Below are positions 42,680-55,332 of a stretch of DNA of 64,000 bases, piece by piece (position 1 is the stretch's first letter; every line of letters begins with the position of its first letter). This DNA is from Marsupella aquatica. Its lineage: Eukaryota > Marchantiophyta. Location: contig OZ316896.1 in the NCBI GenBank assembly GCA_973895155.1, positions 18,662,001-18,726,000 on the forward strand, in the 5' to 3' direction. The position numbers and the translations under genes are program-made. The notes under the pieces were generated by a model that was not told the origin of the DNA, did no database searches, and saw nothing but the letters and a program-made list of their open reading frames with translations.

Positions 42680-44779
42680 TTACCTAAGAATAAGTGTTAG
42701 TAATGCTAATTTTGGTGAAAGTGACCTTGAGTCGAAAGTAACATTAATTATTGTCAGTTTTCCAAAATATTTGTTTCACTTTTGTTTAAAAGTGCTAGTG
42801 AAAACTGGGTGACCTTGAGTCCAAGTAACACACTAATCATTGCTAGTTTTGGGAAACTGTTTTTTTCTACTATTTTCCCTTTCTTGAGTAACATTAATTT
42901 TATGCACCCCCAGTTAGTGTTATATTAGAATTAGTGTGAGTAAAACAAATTCATGGGTACAGCCAAAAAACTGTCTGCGCTCTTAACTAGCGAGAAAAAA
43001 CAGCTTTTTAAGGAACCACAACTAGCAAGTACAAACAGCTTTTCAAGGTTGAGAACCCAAGTTCCCACTCGGCATCCCCAAGGCTGGGATTACAAAGTCC
43101 GAGAGGTCCTGTTGAGCTCCATTTTCCGACAGCGATCCACAACTCAGGTAGGGCTTACAAGAACGAGTGGTCTTGTCACATGAGAGGTCACTTCAAGCTC
43201 CGTTTTTCGACAGCATTCTAGCAGAAAGGAATCAATGGCTAAGAAGAGACTGAAATCCTCAAACCAAACGAACAGAAAGAATTCTATCGCTAAAAGACTG
43301 AAATTGGTGTCACCAGATCAAGCAAGATCAAGCAGACATGATACGGCTTTTGGGTGAAGTCTTGGTGTCCAGAAAGGAGAAGTGAAATCCCAGTGTCCAA
43401 ACAGGAGAAGTGAAATCTAGTGTCCAAAAAGGAGAAGAGTCAGTCAGTTCATTCTTGTAAAGCCAGCATCAGATGAGCCTGATGTGCGGTCTTGGAGCCA
43501 AAACATAGAATTTCAGTACAATTGAAGATGCGCGAATTAGAGCTATATTCATCCATCTAATTTGAACCGAATCTTGCTCCAGGAACACATTTCTCACGTA
43601 AACACCAAAAACAATTTCCCTGCCCCTGAGCTCCGCAAAATGTTCAGGTCGAAACCATTCGTTTAGTGCCAGAGGAACAACTCCTCCCACTCCCGCTCCC
43701 CACAGGGGTCGGAGGATAACAGGTGTCCAATGCTCAAGAGCTTTATTCTGTCTGTCAAGGCACTTGCTTGATTGAGTAGAACATTTAACAATTGTTTTTC
43801 AGAAAGAAGGCCCACCATGATTTCCACACAGGTGGAGATCTTCCTAAAATGGACTTGTCAAGCAGCAACAATTCTATCAATTGGACTTGCGCGCTGCAGG
43901 TATAAGAAGCCTTCCATGTGGCGGTGAGCCTACATACTTCAAACTGATGCATCAAGCATGATTGTTGTACTTGCCTTTTGAGACCTCTGCCTATATTCCA
44001 TGTCTGATTTCTGTTCCGCTCAACTGATGGGATCTGCTGAGTGTACACATCGACAAAGAAGCTTCGAGAGTGGTCTGGCTGAAGTGCTTGTCGTGATGGT
44101 ATGGAGTCACCAAGATTTCGAAGCCGTATGGAACCCCAACAAGTAGAACCACGTCTGAAGGATGCAGAAACAGCTGGAGTCTCAGGAAAGGACAGTAACT
44201 TCAACGCCCAAGACCTCATCAACATGAGGAACGGTTTACCACACTTCTTGTGTTGCTCCTTCCATGATCATTGAAGCAGGGCTGATATACCTCCCATAAA
44301 GATGTATCTAATCCTGATCGGAAACGACCTCCTCAGATCAGAAAAATAACCGCGCTGCATCACAGTTGGTGCTCCCAACCCGAGGTGATAACCTACCAGA
44401 CACTGTACTTGACAGCAGAGCGTACCACAGTGGAACTGTTTCCTGAATCTTTCCACCCTCGGGTATGCGTGAGGGTCATCAGAGAGACAAATAAATGCAT
44501 CCCTCTCCTTAAGTACTCGTGGCAGTGTAGTGAGCCCAAAGACTGGCAATGGAAGATGTTTTTGAGTGGCACGGAAATCCTAACTTCGGGCGAAGGCCAC
44601 TTCCAAATACTCGTTCCAAAGAGCATGGATGAGAACCTTGACTTTGACAAAGTCTACAACATATACACTGTTGAGCAGCTGAGCTTCTGCTCTTCTAAAA
44701 ATCAATGATGAGGATTATATACACATGTCAGAAAAAATTATGGGACATAGATGGGCGACCCAGTTGCTACACCATGATC
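42680..44779 (-). other. 3' flank of the left WDR26-like gene, no separate gene supported
   Basis: Several open frames lie here (43785-44225 minus, 44385-44708 plus). The right-hand copy breaks or shifts them at several places, so they do not behave as conserved coding sequence. Some of this is likely 3' UTR. A ~90-bp duplication ('gtgaccttgagtc.aaagtaac') is present near 42719-42830. Confidence 0.5.
43573..43670 (+). repeat. dispersed repeat copy in left WDR26 flank
   Basis: It aligns with 31181-31271 near the Harbinger remnant and with the duplicated position 58813-58910. See the entry at 31181. Confidence 0.5.
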
Positions 44780-47700
44780 TTAAAAGGGTCTCACCATCTC
44801 CATTAGCTCAGTTGTCCCACCGTTAAGGTGATCGAGTCCACCAACGTTGCCATTACTAGTGGAGCTGGTGCCGTTACTTCTAGGAGAACTCTTGTTCAAA
44901 CCCCATATTCGAATGGTATGATCATCACTAGCTGATGCAAACATGTAAGGATTCACAGGATTCCAGCTTACACAATTCACTGTCCCTGAATGACCAGGCA
45001 AAACTTCTAGGAGCTCACCGTTACCTCTATGCCACAGATAAACCTGCAATATACCACATATCACACTTAGATCAGTAATGTCAACATGATTCAACACCAA
45101 CTTCTTAGAGGAGGACTTGTCAGTGTGGTATTAAGAACAGAGCGCAAGGATTGAACTGTCATGCCGTCACATGTGTTCTCAGTGCAAGGGCTCAACTTGC
45201 TTCCTCCACCACCAGCTAAGAGAAAGGAATACACGGATATAACTAGTTTGAAGTAACTAGGGGAATTACATACATGTCAAGCACATTAACCAATATGACT
45301 ACTTGTAAGACCCTAAACTTCATAGCTAACAATTGCACCACTGCCAGAAAAAGAAGTATTTGTCCAGAATACAACATTAAGAAAATAAGCAAGAACGAGA
45401 GACTAGAGGAACAAACCTGGGAATCTTCACTCCCACTGAGAATGAAAGCTTGATCGGAGCCACCAAAGCATGAACGGATAACATAGCGCCCTTGTCGATG
45501 TCCCTTATACTTAAACGGTTTACTAGAGTTGTCGTCCTCAGTAATATCCCATAAGTGAATTTCTTGACTTACAAGGTTCACAAGAAGATACCTACCATCC
45601 CTTGACACTGACAGAGAAGTAATGCACTTCTCTTCTTCTATAACTCTATCTACCTTCAGCTCCAGGTTATAAATTCTGATGTCCTTATCTCCACAAATAC
45701 TAACAAGGTGGCTGCCATCCCTTGTGATGGCAATGTCGCTAATGCGTGGCGTCCTTGATCCTTTCCATGCATCCAGTTCCTTGCCTTCCAGGTCCCAAAT
45801 ATAGATGCACTTGTCACTTCCTCCAGATACAAACCGCCTGCCATCAGGGAACCAGGCACATGCACTGAAGAAGCTGTTCCTCTTGTCAAAAGTGTGCTTG
45901 CACTCACCCGTTTGCAGATCCCAGAGCTTCACTACTTCCTCGTTTCCACGAGTGAGAAGTTTGGTGTCATCTGGGCTCCATGCCACAAATGAAACTGGCT
46001 TCAGGTGTCCTTTGAGAATGTATTTCAACTTAATAAAGTCATCTCGCACGACCTGCTCAGAATTCAGATTCCTTTCATTCTCTTTAGTTTCTGTATTACG
46101 AAATCGAGGCTAAATTGATGATGGAATGACGCGAACTCCAAAAGCATTCACGCGCTCTAACATCAATCATGTAACTTCAAGCACATGAAAGGATGAGTAC
46201 CATAACCTGCAACTCGAAAAACAACTCTTCTATAGCAAAGCATCAAAACGAACAGTAGAGTTCATGCATGTACCTCCCAAATAATCGCTGTACAGTCTTT
46301 GGAGGCAGATGCAAGATACTTCCCATCGTGAGAAAACTGAAGGAACCATACTTCATTATCATGTTCCTCAAGTACCTGCATGTGTTCCAGAGTCCAACAA
46401 TCGGAAGAAAGCGGGAACATATTAGAAAGTAGGTTATACGCAGCATCATTTCATTACTTTCCGTTCGGTAGACTTCCTTTAAACGAGGACATCTAAACAT
46501 AACATATAGAGCACAACGAACGTAGAGGCGGGTATGAGAATAAGACACGATCACAAACTCAGATCATTGCTGACCTTAACTCACATAACATTCACTTAAA
46601 ACAAAACACTGATCTTCATAAGTGGATCCGTGTAATATCAGGAAAGAAGTCGAATCAGAACACGCGCTTGTAAAGAACCTACACTGGATAAGCTAAGTAG
46701 AACAATCTGGTATAGACTAAAAGGGACCGAATTCTGCCCTGCTGGAAAATCGAGAGATTTGATCCTGATTAAATACACCTAAAACAACAGAGGATGCAGA
46801 CGTCAACATGCACAGATAATTGGCATACTTGCACATATAGCAAGGGTCCAAGCAATACCTTCTGCAAGATGAAGTAGACAGTACCCAAAGAGCAACTTGC
46901 TTTGCTTATATCTTCACTATATCACTTCACTACAAGTGTATGCTGACCATCAAAATTTGCAGTTCAACAGCGTTTGAAATGAGCCCCAAAAGTCCCGTGT
47001 GTACAGTGCCCAATTATCGCAATCCCTGCAACCGTAGTCAGTGTGCGTGCCATGTGACGATACTAATAGATGTCCTTTTATCATCTGCGGGTAATCTCCC
47101 AACTTACACGACCACAGATACAAAAGATCTGTGATTGGAAAGACTACCTATCAGTAACATATGTGATATTACTGCGCATTATGAAACTCGCTACACCTTT
47201 TGTCTGTGTACACTTGATATTTACGTCCCCGGAGAAAAACTTGAACTTATCTCTATATTATGTCTAACGTATTACAAAATCGGTCCTGTCCAAGCATAAT
47301 TTCCTAACTAGTCCGAGACCTAATTGGCTGCAAAGTCTGGCACAAATCGATGATGACACTTACTTCAATTGAGCTACAAGGGTTCGCAGTCAGATCCCTT
47401 TCCAAAACGCAGATGTCGGGTATCCAAAAACAAAATACAGAATTGAGAAGACGATTTGCATAGCGACCAAGCTACTCTCACTGGGTTCCACATGAGCCAC
47501 CAGCTAGACCGGTTTGTCCTGGGAAAGCGCTAACTGAATAGCGCAGCTCCTTCAAAGAAACAGAGAACAGCATAATTGAGCAGAGATCAGCCATTAAGTG
47601 ATATATAGCGCTATCTGACCCGACTTCTTATCCGACTCTTAAGTCTCCTATGACGGACGTCAACTGCAAATTCCGCTGAGGAATTTCTCAGAGGTACTAT

Positions 47701-48675
47701 GTGTCTGACCGGGTTTGTTCAGATTGGCAAGCTACGGTAGGGTAACATGGACATGAAGAGCAAACAGCAAGCATCTGAGTAGTGAAGATTTTTCATAAAC
47801 TCTTCTGTCAAGAAGCGTGTAAGATCCTGTCATAGAGACCAAGAAAAAAAGGACAATCCCAGATGCATTAAATTGACTATGGACTAAATTGTCGGAGCAA
47901 TACCTCAACCTCTTCAAATCGCCGTCATCTGCACAGCGGTGACCAAAGAAGCAACAAGCGAGAAGCGCGAGTGTCCGAGAGGTAGAAAAGAAGGACATAC
48001 CTGCAAGGTCTTTGTTGGAATCTGATCCCGGCCACAACGATGATCAGTGCACAGACACAGAGCATTGTCGAGGGAATTGTGGAAGACGCACGGCTCCCTC
48101 TGCACAGTCTGGTCTACCAGATGCTCCAGTCTCTTCTCAGGAATCATGACTGAAGGTGGCAGAAGCACTTGGAGTTCTTCTAAAAGCTTCAGCCGGGAGT
48201 CCAGACCAGCCCCTTTCCAGTCGGACTTGTCAAGCAGCTCCTCCCTGGAAGGACATATCACCCAAGTCGCAAGCTCATGGACTCTCTGCGTGTTGATCTG
48301 TAGTGGAGATATCTCCGTTCGCAAGGTCTTCAGTGCTCCCACAGTGTCAGTCGCATCCAGCCATTCCAAGAATTTCTGCTGCAATTCCAGAAATGAGGCT
48401 GACTTAATAGTGTCGGGGTCCAGCGGCCCCACCTTCTTCAGAGTGGCGACACTCTCGTCCCACTTACCGCTCAGGATTTCATTGCGAAACTCTGTTAACA
48501 ACAGGAGATTGAAGAGCAGCTCCGGACTCTTCTTCCAGGACGCTAGCAGCCTTCCTTCTTATATCCAAGCGAGACCAGAGCCTGCGTTATAATTCTGACG
48601 AACTCCTGTGTAATCTGCCCTTTGCTACCGAGTGTCTGTCCACCGGCCGGCCGACGACGGCAAATCCCTGGCCAT
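44780..48675 (-). pseudogene. WDR26: WDR26-like LisH/CTLH/WD40 gene, left copy, exon 1 frame broken
   Basis: Exons on the minus strand are 48675-48001, 46375-46274, 46052-45417 and 45043-44780. All splice sites match the intact right copy. Exons 2-4 are open and encode the WD40 propeller with about five replacements (for example R for C in LLTRGNEE) and one lost Val. Exon 1 has four changes relative to the right copy: +4 (about 48645), -3 (about 48608), +4 (about 48553) and +1 (about 48495). The frame is therefore wrong from codon 9 or so, meets TAG after MARDLPSS, and is recovered only after the LisH region. A further in-frame -6 is near 48105. It is probably a pseudogene, unless translation starts at a later ATG and yields a protein without LisH. 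Expression cannot be judged. Confidence 0.8.
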
Positions 48676-48734
48676 TGGGGCCAACGCCGACGGACGAACG
48701 GGAGAAGCTTCTCCTGCCCCGAACTTCGGAGAGG

Positions 48735-48948
48735 CCCACGCGCGTGACCGTGCTGCCGGCTCGCGGCCCTCCCTGCCGACCGCGGGCTGTAGCCCCCGGT
48801 CAGCCGGCCTCGACCCCCGTTTTCACCGTCCGGCCGGCTGCAGAAGTACAGCCTGCGTACGTACCAGGCCGCGTTTGGCCTTGTACTCCCCCGCTCGCCC
48901 GACTCCATACCCCCGCGGTACGCCCTCCTGCATACGGCCCCGGCCTTA
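48735..48948. other. GC-rich unique stretch at the duplication edge
   Basis: This stretch replaces the native upstream region of the left WDR26-like copy. It is much richer in G and C (many CCGGC and GCCC words) than its surroundings, and has open frames on both strands without domains. Its origin is unknown. Confidence 0.45.
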
Positions 48949-49444
48949 TAGGGCGTCTCAACCCTGCGCGTTTTAGGACTCCTTCAGGTCACCCGGATGT
49001 CTCTGGTCGCCGCCCGATATTGAACACCGGTACCCAAAATCGGGTCCCAAAAAACCGGGGGTCTGAACTTTATCTCGCACCTAAAAGGAGTCCCGGCACT
49101 GGTTAGACCTGGGTTTTTCCAAAGCAAAATTAGGGCGTCTCAACCCTGCGCGTTCTAGGACTCCTTCCGGTCACCCAGGATGTCTCTGTCGCCGCCCGAT
49201 ATTGAACACCGGTACCCAAAATCGGGTCCCAAAAAACTGGGGGTCTGAACTTTACCTCGCACCTAAAAGGAGTCCCGGCACGGGTTAGACCTGGGTTTTT
49301 CCAAAGCAAATTGTAACCAAAAAAACCCGGTAAAAACTTTTCGGTCACCAAATCGGTGGGCTGACCACCTGATCCGGGCGGCCCGCGACTGTGAAATCCC
49401 GGGTGCCATTTGGAATTCCAAATGCTTAAGTTTGAGACGCCCTA
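48949..49444. mobile_element. 496-bp foldback/TIR element with internal duplication
   Basis: The ends are perfect 13-bp inverted repeats, TAGGGCGTCTCAA (48949-48961) and its complement (49432-49444). A third copy of the terminal motif begins at 49131, because the first ~182 bp are tandemly duplicated (48949-49130 and 49131-49316). No coding sequence and no convincing target duplication were found. It may be a non-autonomous DNA transposon of unknown family. Confidence 0.65.
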
Positions 49445-49582
49445 TTTTATACACCCAGTTTTTGTCAAAGGGGCTTAACACCCCCTTTAAGGACTGGATT
49501 TTTTGGTTTTTCCCCGGCTCTTTTGGTTGTCCCCGGCCAGGTGACCCTAGGTTTTAACTGCTTGGACAGGTGGAGTGACCCC
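49445..49582. other. junction sequence, not assigned
   Basis: Runs such as 'ccccggctcttttggttgtccccggcc' lie between the TIR element and the first recognisable copia leader sequence. The 5' LTR expected for the old copia copy is missing here. Confidence 0.4.
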
Positions 49583-49978
49583 TGTGAGACCTGTTGTACT
49601 GTGTAGAGAATATTCCAAAAAAATATAGAGTTGTTTTTTGGCCGTTAGTCAAAGAGACCAAGCACTGAATGGTAACTTTTTTGGATCTTTTTTGACAAGG
49701 ACGTAACCACTGAAGCTAGCAATGCGGCGCACCAATCGAATTGCAATTACGACAATGAGTGGTACTTGGCATTTTGGTTATTCCATGAGGTGGTCAAAAT
49801 GGGGGAGTTTCACAAAGTTTTGCCCACCCCAACCAAAATTTGAATAACTTTTTCATCGGATTTTAATTTTGATTTTGATTTTCAGTGTTGGACTCCTACC
49901 TTTGTGGGCTATGCGATGGTGATTAATTGAGTTTTTTGAGTTGTTGCAAAAAACAACATTTTTTCGTGATTTTCTCAT

Positions 49979-52352
49979 ATGAGTGATTCGGAGGAGCAAT
50001 TCGAAAACATGGAACTTGAGGCACGAGGATCATCACAGGAGTTGGAGGTGGAGATAGCAGAGCAGGAGGAAGAACACGTGACATCGATACCATCATCGAT
50101 GCGGCGTGTGATGGAAGAAGCAGTTCTACTACCGGAGCTAACGGTAGTGCAAAAGAAGATGGGAACATTCAAAGTTGGGGAACCCAACTTGTATGAAGTG
50201 ACAAAGTTTGATGGGCGCTTTGACTACTTGCTTTAGGAGAAGCAAGTGAAGGGAGTGCTCTATGCTTGGGGAATGGGCCAACTACTGAAGCCTCGTGAGG
50301 ACGATATTGATGAGAAATGAGATGAGAAAGATTGGGAGGCCATGCAAGAGCAGGGAGTGTGGTGTGTTACACTTTACCTCATGCCTCCCATCATCAAGCA
50401 ATTGGGTGCACATAAGGATTGTATGTCCTTGTTTGTGGCAGAAGAAGTATCACCACATGGAGTTCTCGAATTGGCTCTACACTTCCTACAAACTGATGAG
50501 TTTCAGAATGAAGAAAATTGGTACAAAGTTGTAGGATGCTTTCAATGACATGGTCGTTGACTTGGAAAACCTTGGGGAGGAACTTGATGAGAAGAAGGCA
50601 TTGCAACTTCTCAGTTCATTGCTTTCATCTTACCAGTCCTTATCACAAGTGCTATTGCATCGTGATAGGGATACCATGTCATATAGTGATGTGCTAAGTT
50701 CTTTGCTTACTGATGATCTTCAAGCCTTCATCATCGACTGGTGCTGCCCTCAATGTTAACCGTGGGAAGAGTATGCAACAACCAATTGGAGACCGTAGAA
50801 CCCAATTTAAATTTAAATCTAGATCTAAGTGAATGGACAAGTCCTCGGTGTCATAAGGAAATTAGACTATATGGGGAATAGTTTAGTTTTGTGTGAAAAT
50901 ATAAAAGTAGAGATTTCTATGGTAACAAGTAGATTTTGACTTCTACCAAAGTAAAATTATAAGTATTGGTAATTTTTAGGAATTACCATAGTAACAAGTA
51001 ATTTCTAGAATATATCATAATAAAAAAGTAAATTTTGGTAACTTTTAATGTCATAGTAAATAGTAAATTCTTAAATTTACCATAAAAAAAAGTAAATTTT
51101 GATAACTTCTAGAGTTTATCATAGTAATAAAATAAGTTCTAGAATTTATTGTGGTAAAAAAGTTAACTCTAGTAAGCTCTAGTAATTTCTAGTATCTTCT
51201 AGGATACTCTTGTAAAGGGACCAACGTGGTCTGGCTCCAATTATAAATCTATTTTCTAGCATTTCAAACGTATGAGTGCGAGGATAGAGAGTGTATAGAG
51301 TGTATAGAGTGCATAGAGTGCATATTGTGTGCATTAGATTTACATTAGAGGAATGCCTGAACATCGATTCTAGGACTAAATAGAATGTCTATGCCACCGG
51401 TTTCTATGGTGGAACGGATCTAAGTTTCCTAATTCTTGGTCATGGAAGGCATTGCCACCACTTGAGTACCTTGAGGATGGAGCTTTGAATTTGGCAAGGT
51501 CGGCTATGCCGCCAATACCATAAATATAATGTCTACAAACCTGTGCTCAAGTAGGAACGGCTCTGTCGCTAAACCTATCTTAGAAAATATATAGAAAGTA
51601 TGAATGTCAATATTGATTTGAATGAGAGTCCGCAAATTCTAAACTTACGTTCTACGGTGAGAATTAAGTTGATAGTAAAGAGGAAGATAGATATTAGGCA
51701 GGTTCTTACATAGAAGTTTGGAAAAGAAGGATACATACTGCAGTTATCGCATCGTCAAATCCATTAATACTCTATAGATGTACAAATGAGGATGTGAGTG
51801 TTTTTATAATAGTGTAATAGATGAGAGATCATAGTCGAGAGGGGGAAAGAAGTACGTAGAGAAGATTATCACTTGGAGGAGATATTTGTGGAGCGTTGGC
51901 CTGACCCCGACTACTCTGGTGTTATTGCCAATAATTGGAGTTGATCACACATATCTCTTGGTACCAAAAGTGCTTAGGAGTCCTTGCGAAAAAGGGTAGG
52001 CCATTCCCATGCAATTTATCTGGAGAAAACGGCAAGAGGCACAGGGTAACCCAAGGAACTTGAGAAATGGTCGGGAGAGGACAAGGTTCTCAGTCAATGA
52101 AATTGGTTCTAAGCATGAGGTCTCTTACAAGTGGTGAATAGCATAATTAGCATATGCAGCTAGACACCCGACGTGTTCTTGAGAGCTTACTATTCCCATG
52201 ACACCGGAGAGGAGGCAGATGACATGTTGGAAGTGCAACAAGGGAGGACACTTCAAGCGAGACTGTAAGGGCAAGGCAATTGAGTCTTCATCGGTCAATG
52301 TGGCTAGGGCCAATGGAAAAGATGATTTACTCAATGATGAGTATGTTTTATA
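49979..52352 (+). pseudogene. copia gag remnant, split by an insertion
   Basis: It begins MSDSEEQFENMELEARGSS like the young gag. An in-frame stop follows FDYLL, with further frame changes near 50310-50550, then LLSSLLSSYQSLSQVLLH. The insert at 50849-52203 separates the Arg/Ser-rich part from the zinc knuckle (CWKCNKGGHFKRDC, about 52230-52271). The end NDEYVL is followed by TAA at the position where the young copy has TGA. Confidence 0.85.
50849..52203 (+). mobile_element. 1355-bp LTR-like insertion (possible solo LTR)
   Basis: The ends are TGTCAT and ATGACA, inverted and of the TG...CA type. Gag homology with the young copia stops exactly at the left end ('gtcctcgg') and resumes at the right ('ccggagagg'), so this is an insertion. 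The flanks CTCGG and CCGG could be a decayed 5-bp target duplication. It is AT-rich with an 'ATTATAAAT' TATA-like site near 51240. A 10-bp repeat GTATAGAGTG (about 51290-51330) follows. No protein domain is visible. Confidence 0.6.
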
Positions 52353-53052
52353 AAACCAAGGGTATGCCCTAGATGCACTTCATCTAGGAGAGCAGATGAT
52401 GTGTGGATTCTTAATTGTGTTTGCTCTTTTCACATTTGTTACATTTATGAGTTTTCAATTCTTACTCTGTTTCAAACGGTTTAGTTCTAATGGAAAATTA
52501 TCACTCTTGTCGAATTGAGGAAATTGGGTCTATGAAGATTGATGGCGTTGTGTGCATAGTGTCTAGAGTCAAGTATGTACCTGATATGCATAAGAATTTA
52601 ATTTGACTCAGTGTATTGGATTCAAATGGTCATCAATATCTGAGCATTATTGATAGTGAATTTCAAGTCATGTCGGGATAGACTAATTTTGAAGGGGAGA
52701 AGACAAAAGAATTTGTATGTGTTGTAGGGCAATATTGTATGTGGAGAGGTCACTGTAACCAAGTCTCATGAAGAGATGACTCAATTGTGATATTCACGGC
52801 TTGGCCACATGAGTGAGAAGGGTTTGGCTATCTTACTGAAGAATGGACTCATTTTTTATTTGCAATCTTGTAAATTAGAGTTCTATGAGCATTACATTCT
52901 TGGAAAGCAGCATTGTCGTGCTTTCGGTGTTGAAATTCATCGTCCAAACCGATTCTTGAGCACATACATAGTGATGTGTGGGGTCCATCCCCGATTCCCT
53001 CACACTCTGGAAAGTTGTACTATGTATCGTTTATTGACAATTACTCAAGATC

Positions 53053-53283
53053 TCAGGGGTTTCACTTCCACAAAAATGACATATACATGCGACGAAGTAT
53101 AGGGTTATTTGATTGGTTTGAAGGGAAGACTTAAGAATTTTCTGAGAAGAACAATAGGGTCTCCAAGAATAATCCAACTTTATAAGGGTTGAAAAAATAT
53201 TATTTTTTCTTACATTTTAGGGGGTCCAAGAACTAAAAATGTCGCAGGTGATGGGGAGACATCCATATAGTGAGATCCTCGAG
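53053..53283 (+). mobile_element. hAT-like MITE, copy 2 (231 bp)
   Basis: It begins CTCAGGGGTTTCAC and ends GTGAGATCCTCGAG, and is flanked by the 8-bp direct repeat CTCAAGAT (53045-53052 and 53284-53291). The young copia element shows the empty site, because its integrase text crosses the same ACTCAAGATTTGTG without interruption. It aligns with 32278-32560 apart from about 50 bp missing in the middle. Confidence 0.92.
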
Positions 53284-55332
53284 CTCAAGATTTGTGTGGA
53301 TTTATTTCATGATGCATAAATCTGATGTCTTATCCATTTTTAAGAAGTGGAAGGCCTAGGTGAAGAATCAAACAAGAAACACGGTTGTGTTTGGATACAA
53401 GGGTGAAGAGTCTAAGGTTAGACAATGACACAGAGTACACTTCAGTGGAATTTGAAGAGTATTATTCAAAACAGGGGATAACTTGTCATCTCACCACACT
53501 TTATACTAGCTCTGTAGCATAATGATGTCATTGAAAGGCTCAATCGGACACTATTGGAATGGTCACGAAGTATGTTGAGTCAATCAGGTTTACCACAAAA
53601 AATTTGGGTAGAAGCTATCAATATTGTAGCTTATTTGATGAATTTTTCTCCTTCTAGTGCTATCAATTTCAAAACACCGTCTGAGATGCGCTATAAGCGA
53701 TAAGTAGACTATCATGGCTTGGTAGTTTTTGGAAGTGATGCATATGCTCTCACATCAAAGCAGAATAGAACCAAGTTGGATCCTACCTCCAAGAAATATA
53801 TTTTTCTTGGTTACCAAAGTGGTGTGAAAGCCTATAGGCTATGGAATCCTATTGCCTGTAAGCTTGTTGTTAGTAGGGATGTTTCTTTCAATAAATCCAG
53901 ATTATTGAAGGAGGGGGAGTATACTCAAGTCTTCCGTATTGACAAAAAAAATTCTCCTATCTCGGATCTCGTTGAGGGAGAGATTGGTCATGAGGTGCAT
54001 GATCAAAGAGAAGGAGTTGCTCCAATGATGGAGTTGGTTCCTGTGCCAAGGGAAGAGAAGTCTGTTGATGTTGTTTAGCAAAAAGTGGATGTTGTTGAGC
54101 TTCAGATTGTACTAGCAAGCGCAGATCAACCGGAGTCATTGACTAGAAGAACTTTTGGTCGCACTGTATGCGCTCCACCAAGGTATGGATAGTGGGTTGA
54201 TTCATCTCAATTACAAGAGGAGGATTTTGTTTTTGATGATGAGGATGATGCGTTGATTTTGGAAGCAGGAGAACCTTCTTCATTTCATGAGGCAAGTGCT
54301 TCTAAAGAGAAACAAAAGTGGACTGCAGCAATGCAAACAAAGATGTAGTCATTGAAGGACAACAAAACTTGGGAGCTTGTCAAGCTACCTGAGGGACAAC
54401 AAGTGATGGACAACAAGCGGATATACAAGCCGAAAGATCAGTTCACGGGAGGTGGATGGAAGGTCTACAAGGTTGGTAGCCAAGGGATTCACACAGGAGA
54501 AAAGTGTGGATTACAATGAGGTCTTCTCACCACTTGCTAAGTACTCTATAATACAGCTATTATGTGTATTTATTGTTATGTTTGGTCTGCTGCTAGATCA
54601 GATGAATGTTGTCACAACTTTTCTCTATGGCACCTTGGAAGAGGTTCTTTTCATGAGATAGTCGCTAGGTTTTGTGAAGAGAAGACAAGAGGATTTGGTT
54701 TGTAGATTATTGAGATCCTTGTATGGATTGAAGTAGTCACCAAGACAATGGAATAAACGGTTTGATGATTGGATTCACGCACAGGGTTTTCACAAGAGTG
54801 TGTTTGACCCTTGTGTGACATATCTTAAATCGGTGAAGAATGTTATCTATGAGTTCATTGTTTTAGTACTTTATGTGGATGACATGCTTATTGCGGCCAA
54901 GGATAGATTTAAAATTGTTAAGCTCAAGACAGTGCTCAGTACAGAGTTTAAAATAAAGAACTTAGGGCTAGCTAATAGGATTTTGGGTATGGAGATCACT
55001 AGGAACTTGGAGGCTAGAAGTTATGGTTGACACAGAACAGTTATGCGAGGAAGATAATCGCTAGGTTCAACATGGGGGATAACAAGCTAGTAAATACCCC
55101 TTTGGCTCCACACTTCAAGTTGTCATAAGCTTTCTGTCCTACGGATGAGACAGAGAAGGGGCTGATGTCAAAGGTTCCTTATGATAAAGCAATGGGAAGT
55201 CTTATGTATTTGATGACTTGCACTAGGCCTAATCTTGCCAGGGCTATGGGCAAGGTGAGTAGGTACATGTTGAATCCAGGGAAGGTACACTGGGAAGCAA
55301 TGCAATGAATTATCCGGTACTTGAAGGGTACT

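Larger units (their letters stand above)
42661..48734. repeat. segmental duplication, left copy
   Basis: The segment is collinear with 57905-63983 at an offset of about 15.24-15.25 kb, with small indels and high identity across exons, introns and 3' flank. It holds the WDR26-like gene and about 2 kb of its downstream flank. At the right end, similarity stops after 'gaacttcggagag' in both copies, just upstream of the WDR26 coding start. Confidence 0.93.

Noticed and set aside
43785-44225. 146-codon minus-strand open frame downstream of WDR26
   Set aside because: The duplicate at 59131 has a different length through stops and indels, so the frame is not maintained. Probably 3' UTR.
44385-44708. 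107-codon plus-strand open frame
   Set aside because: The right copy has indels that shift this frame (near 59709-59770), although the two copies are very alike otherwise.
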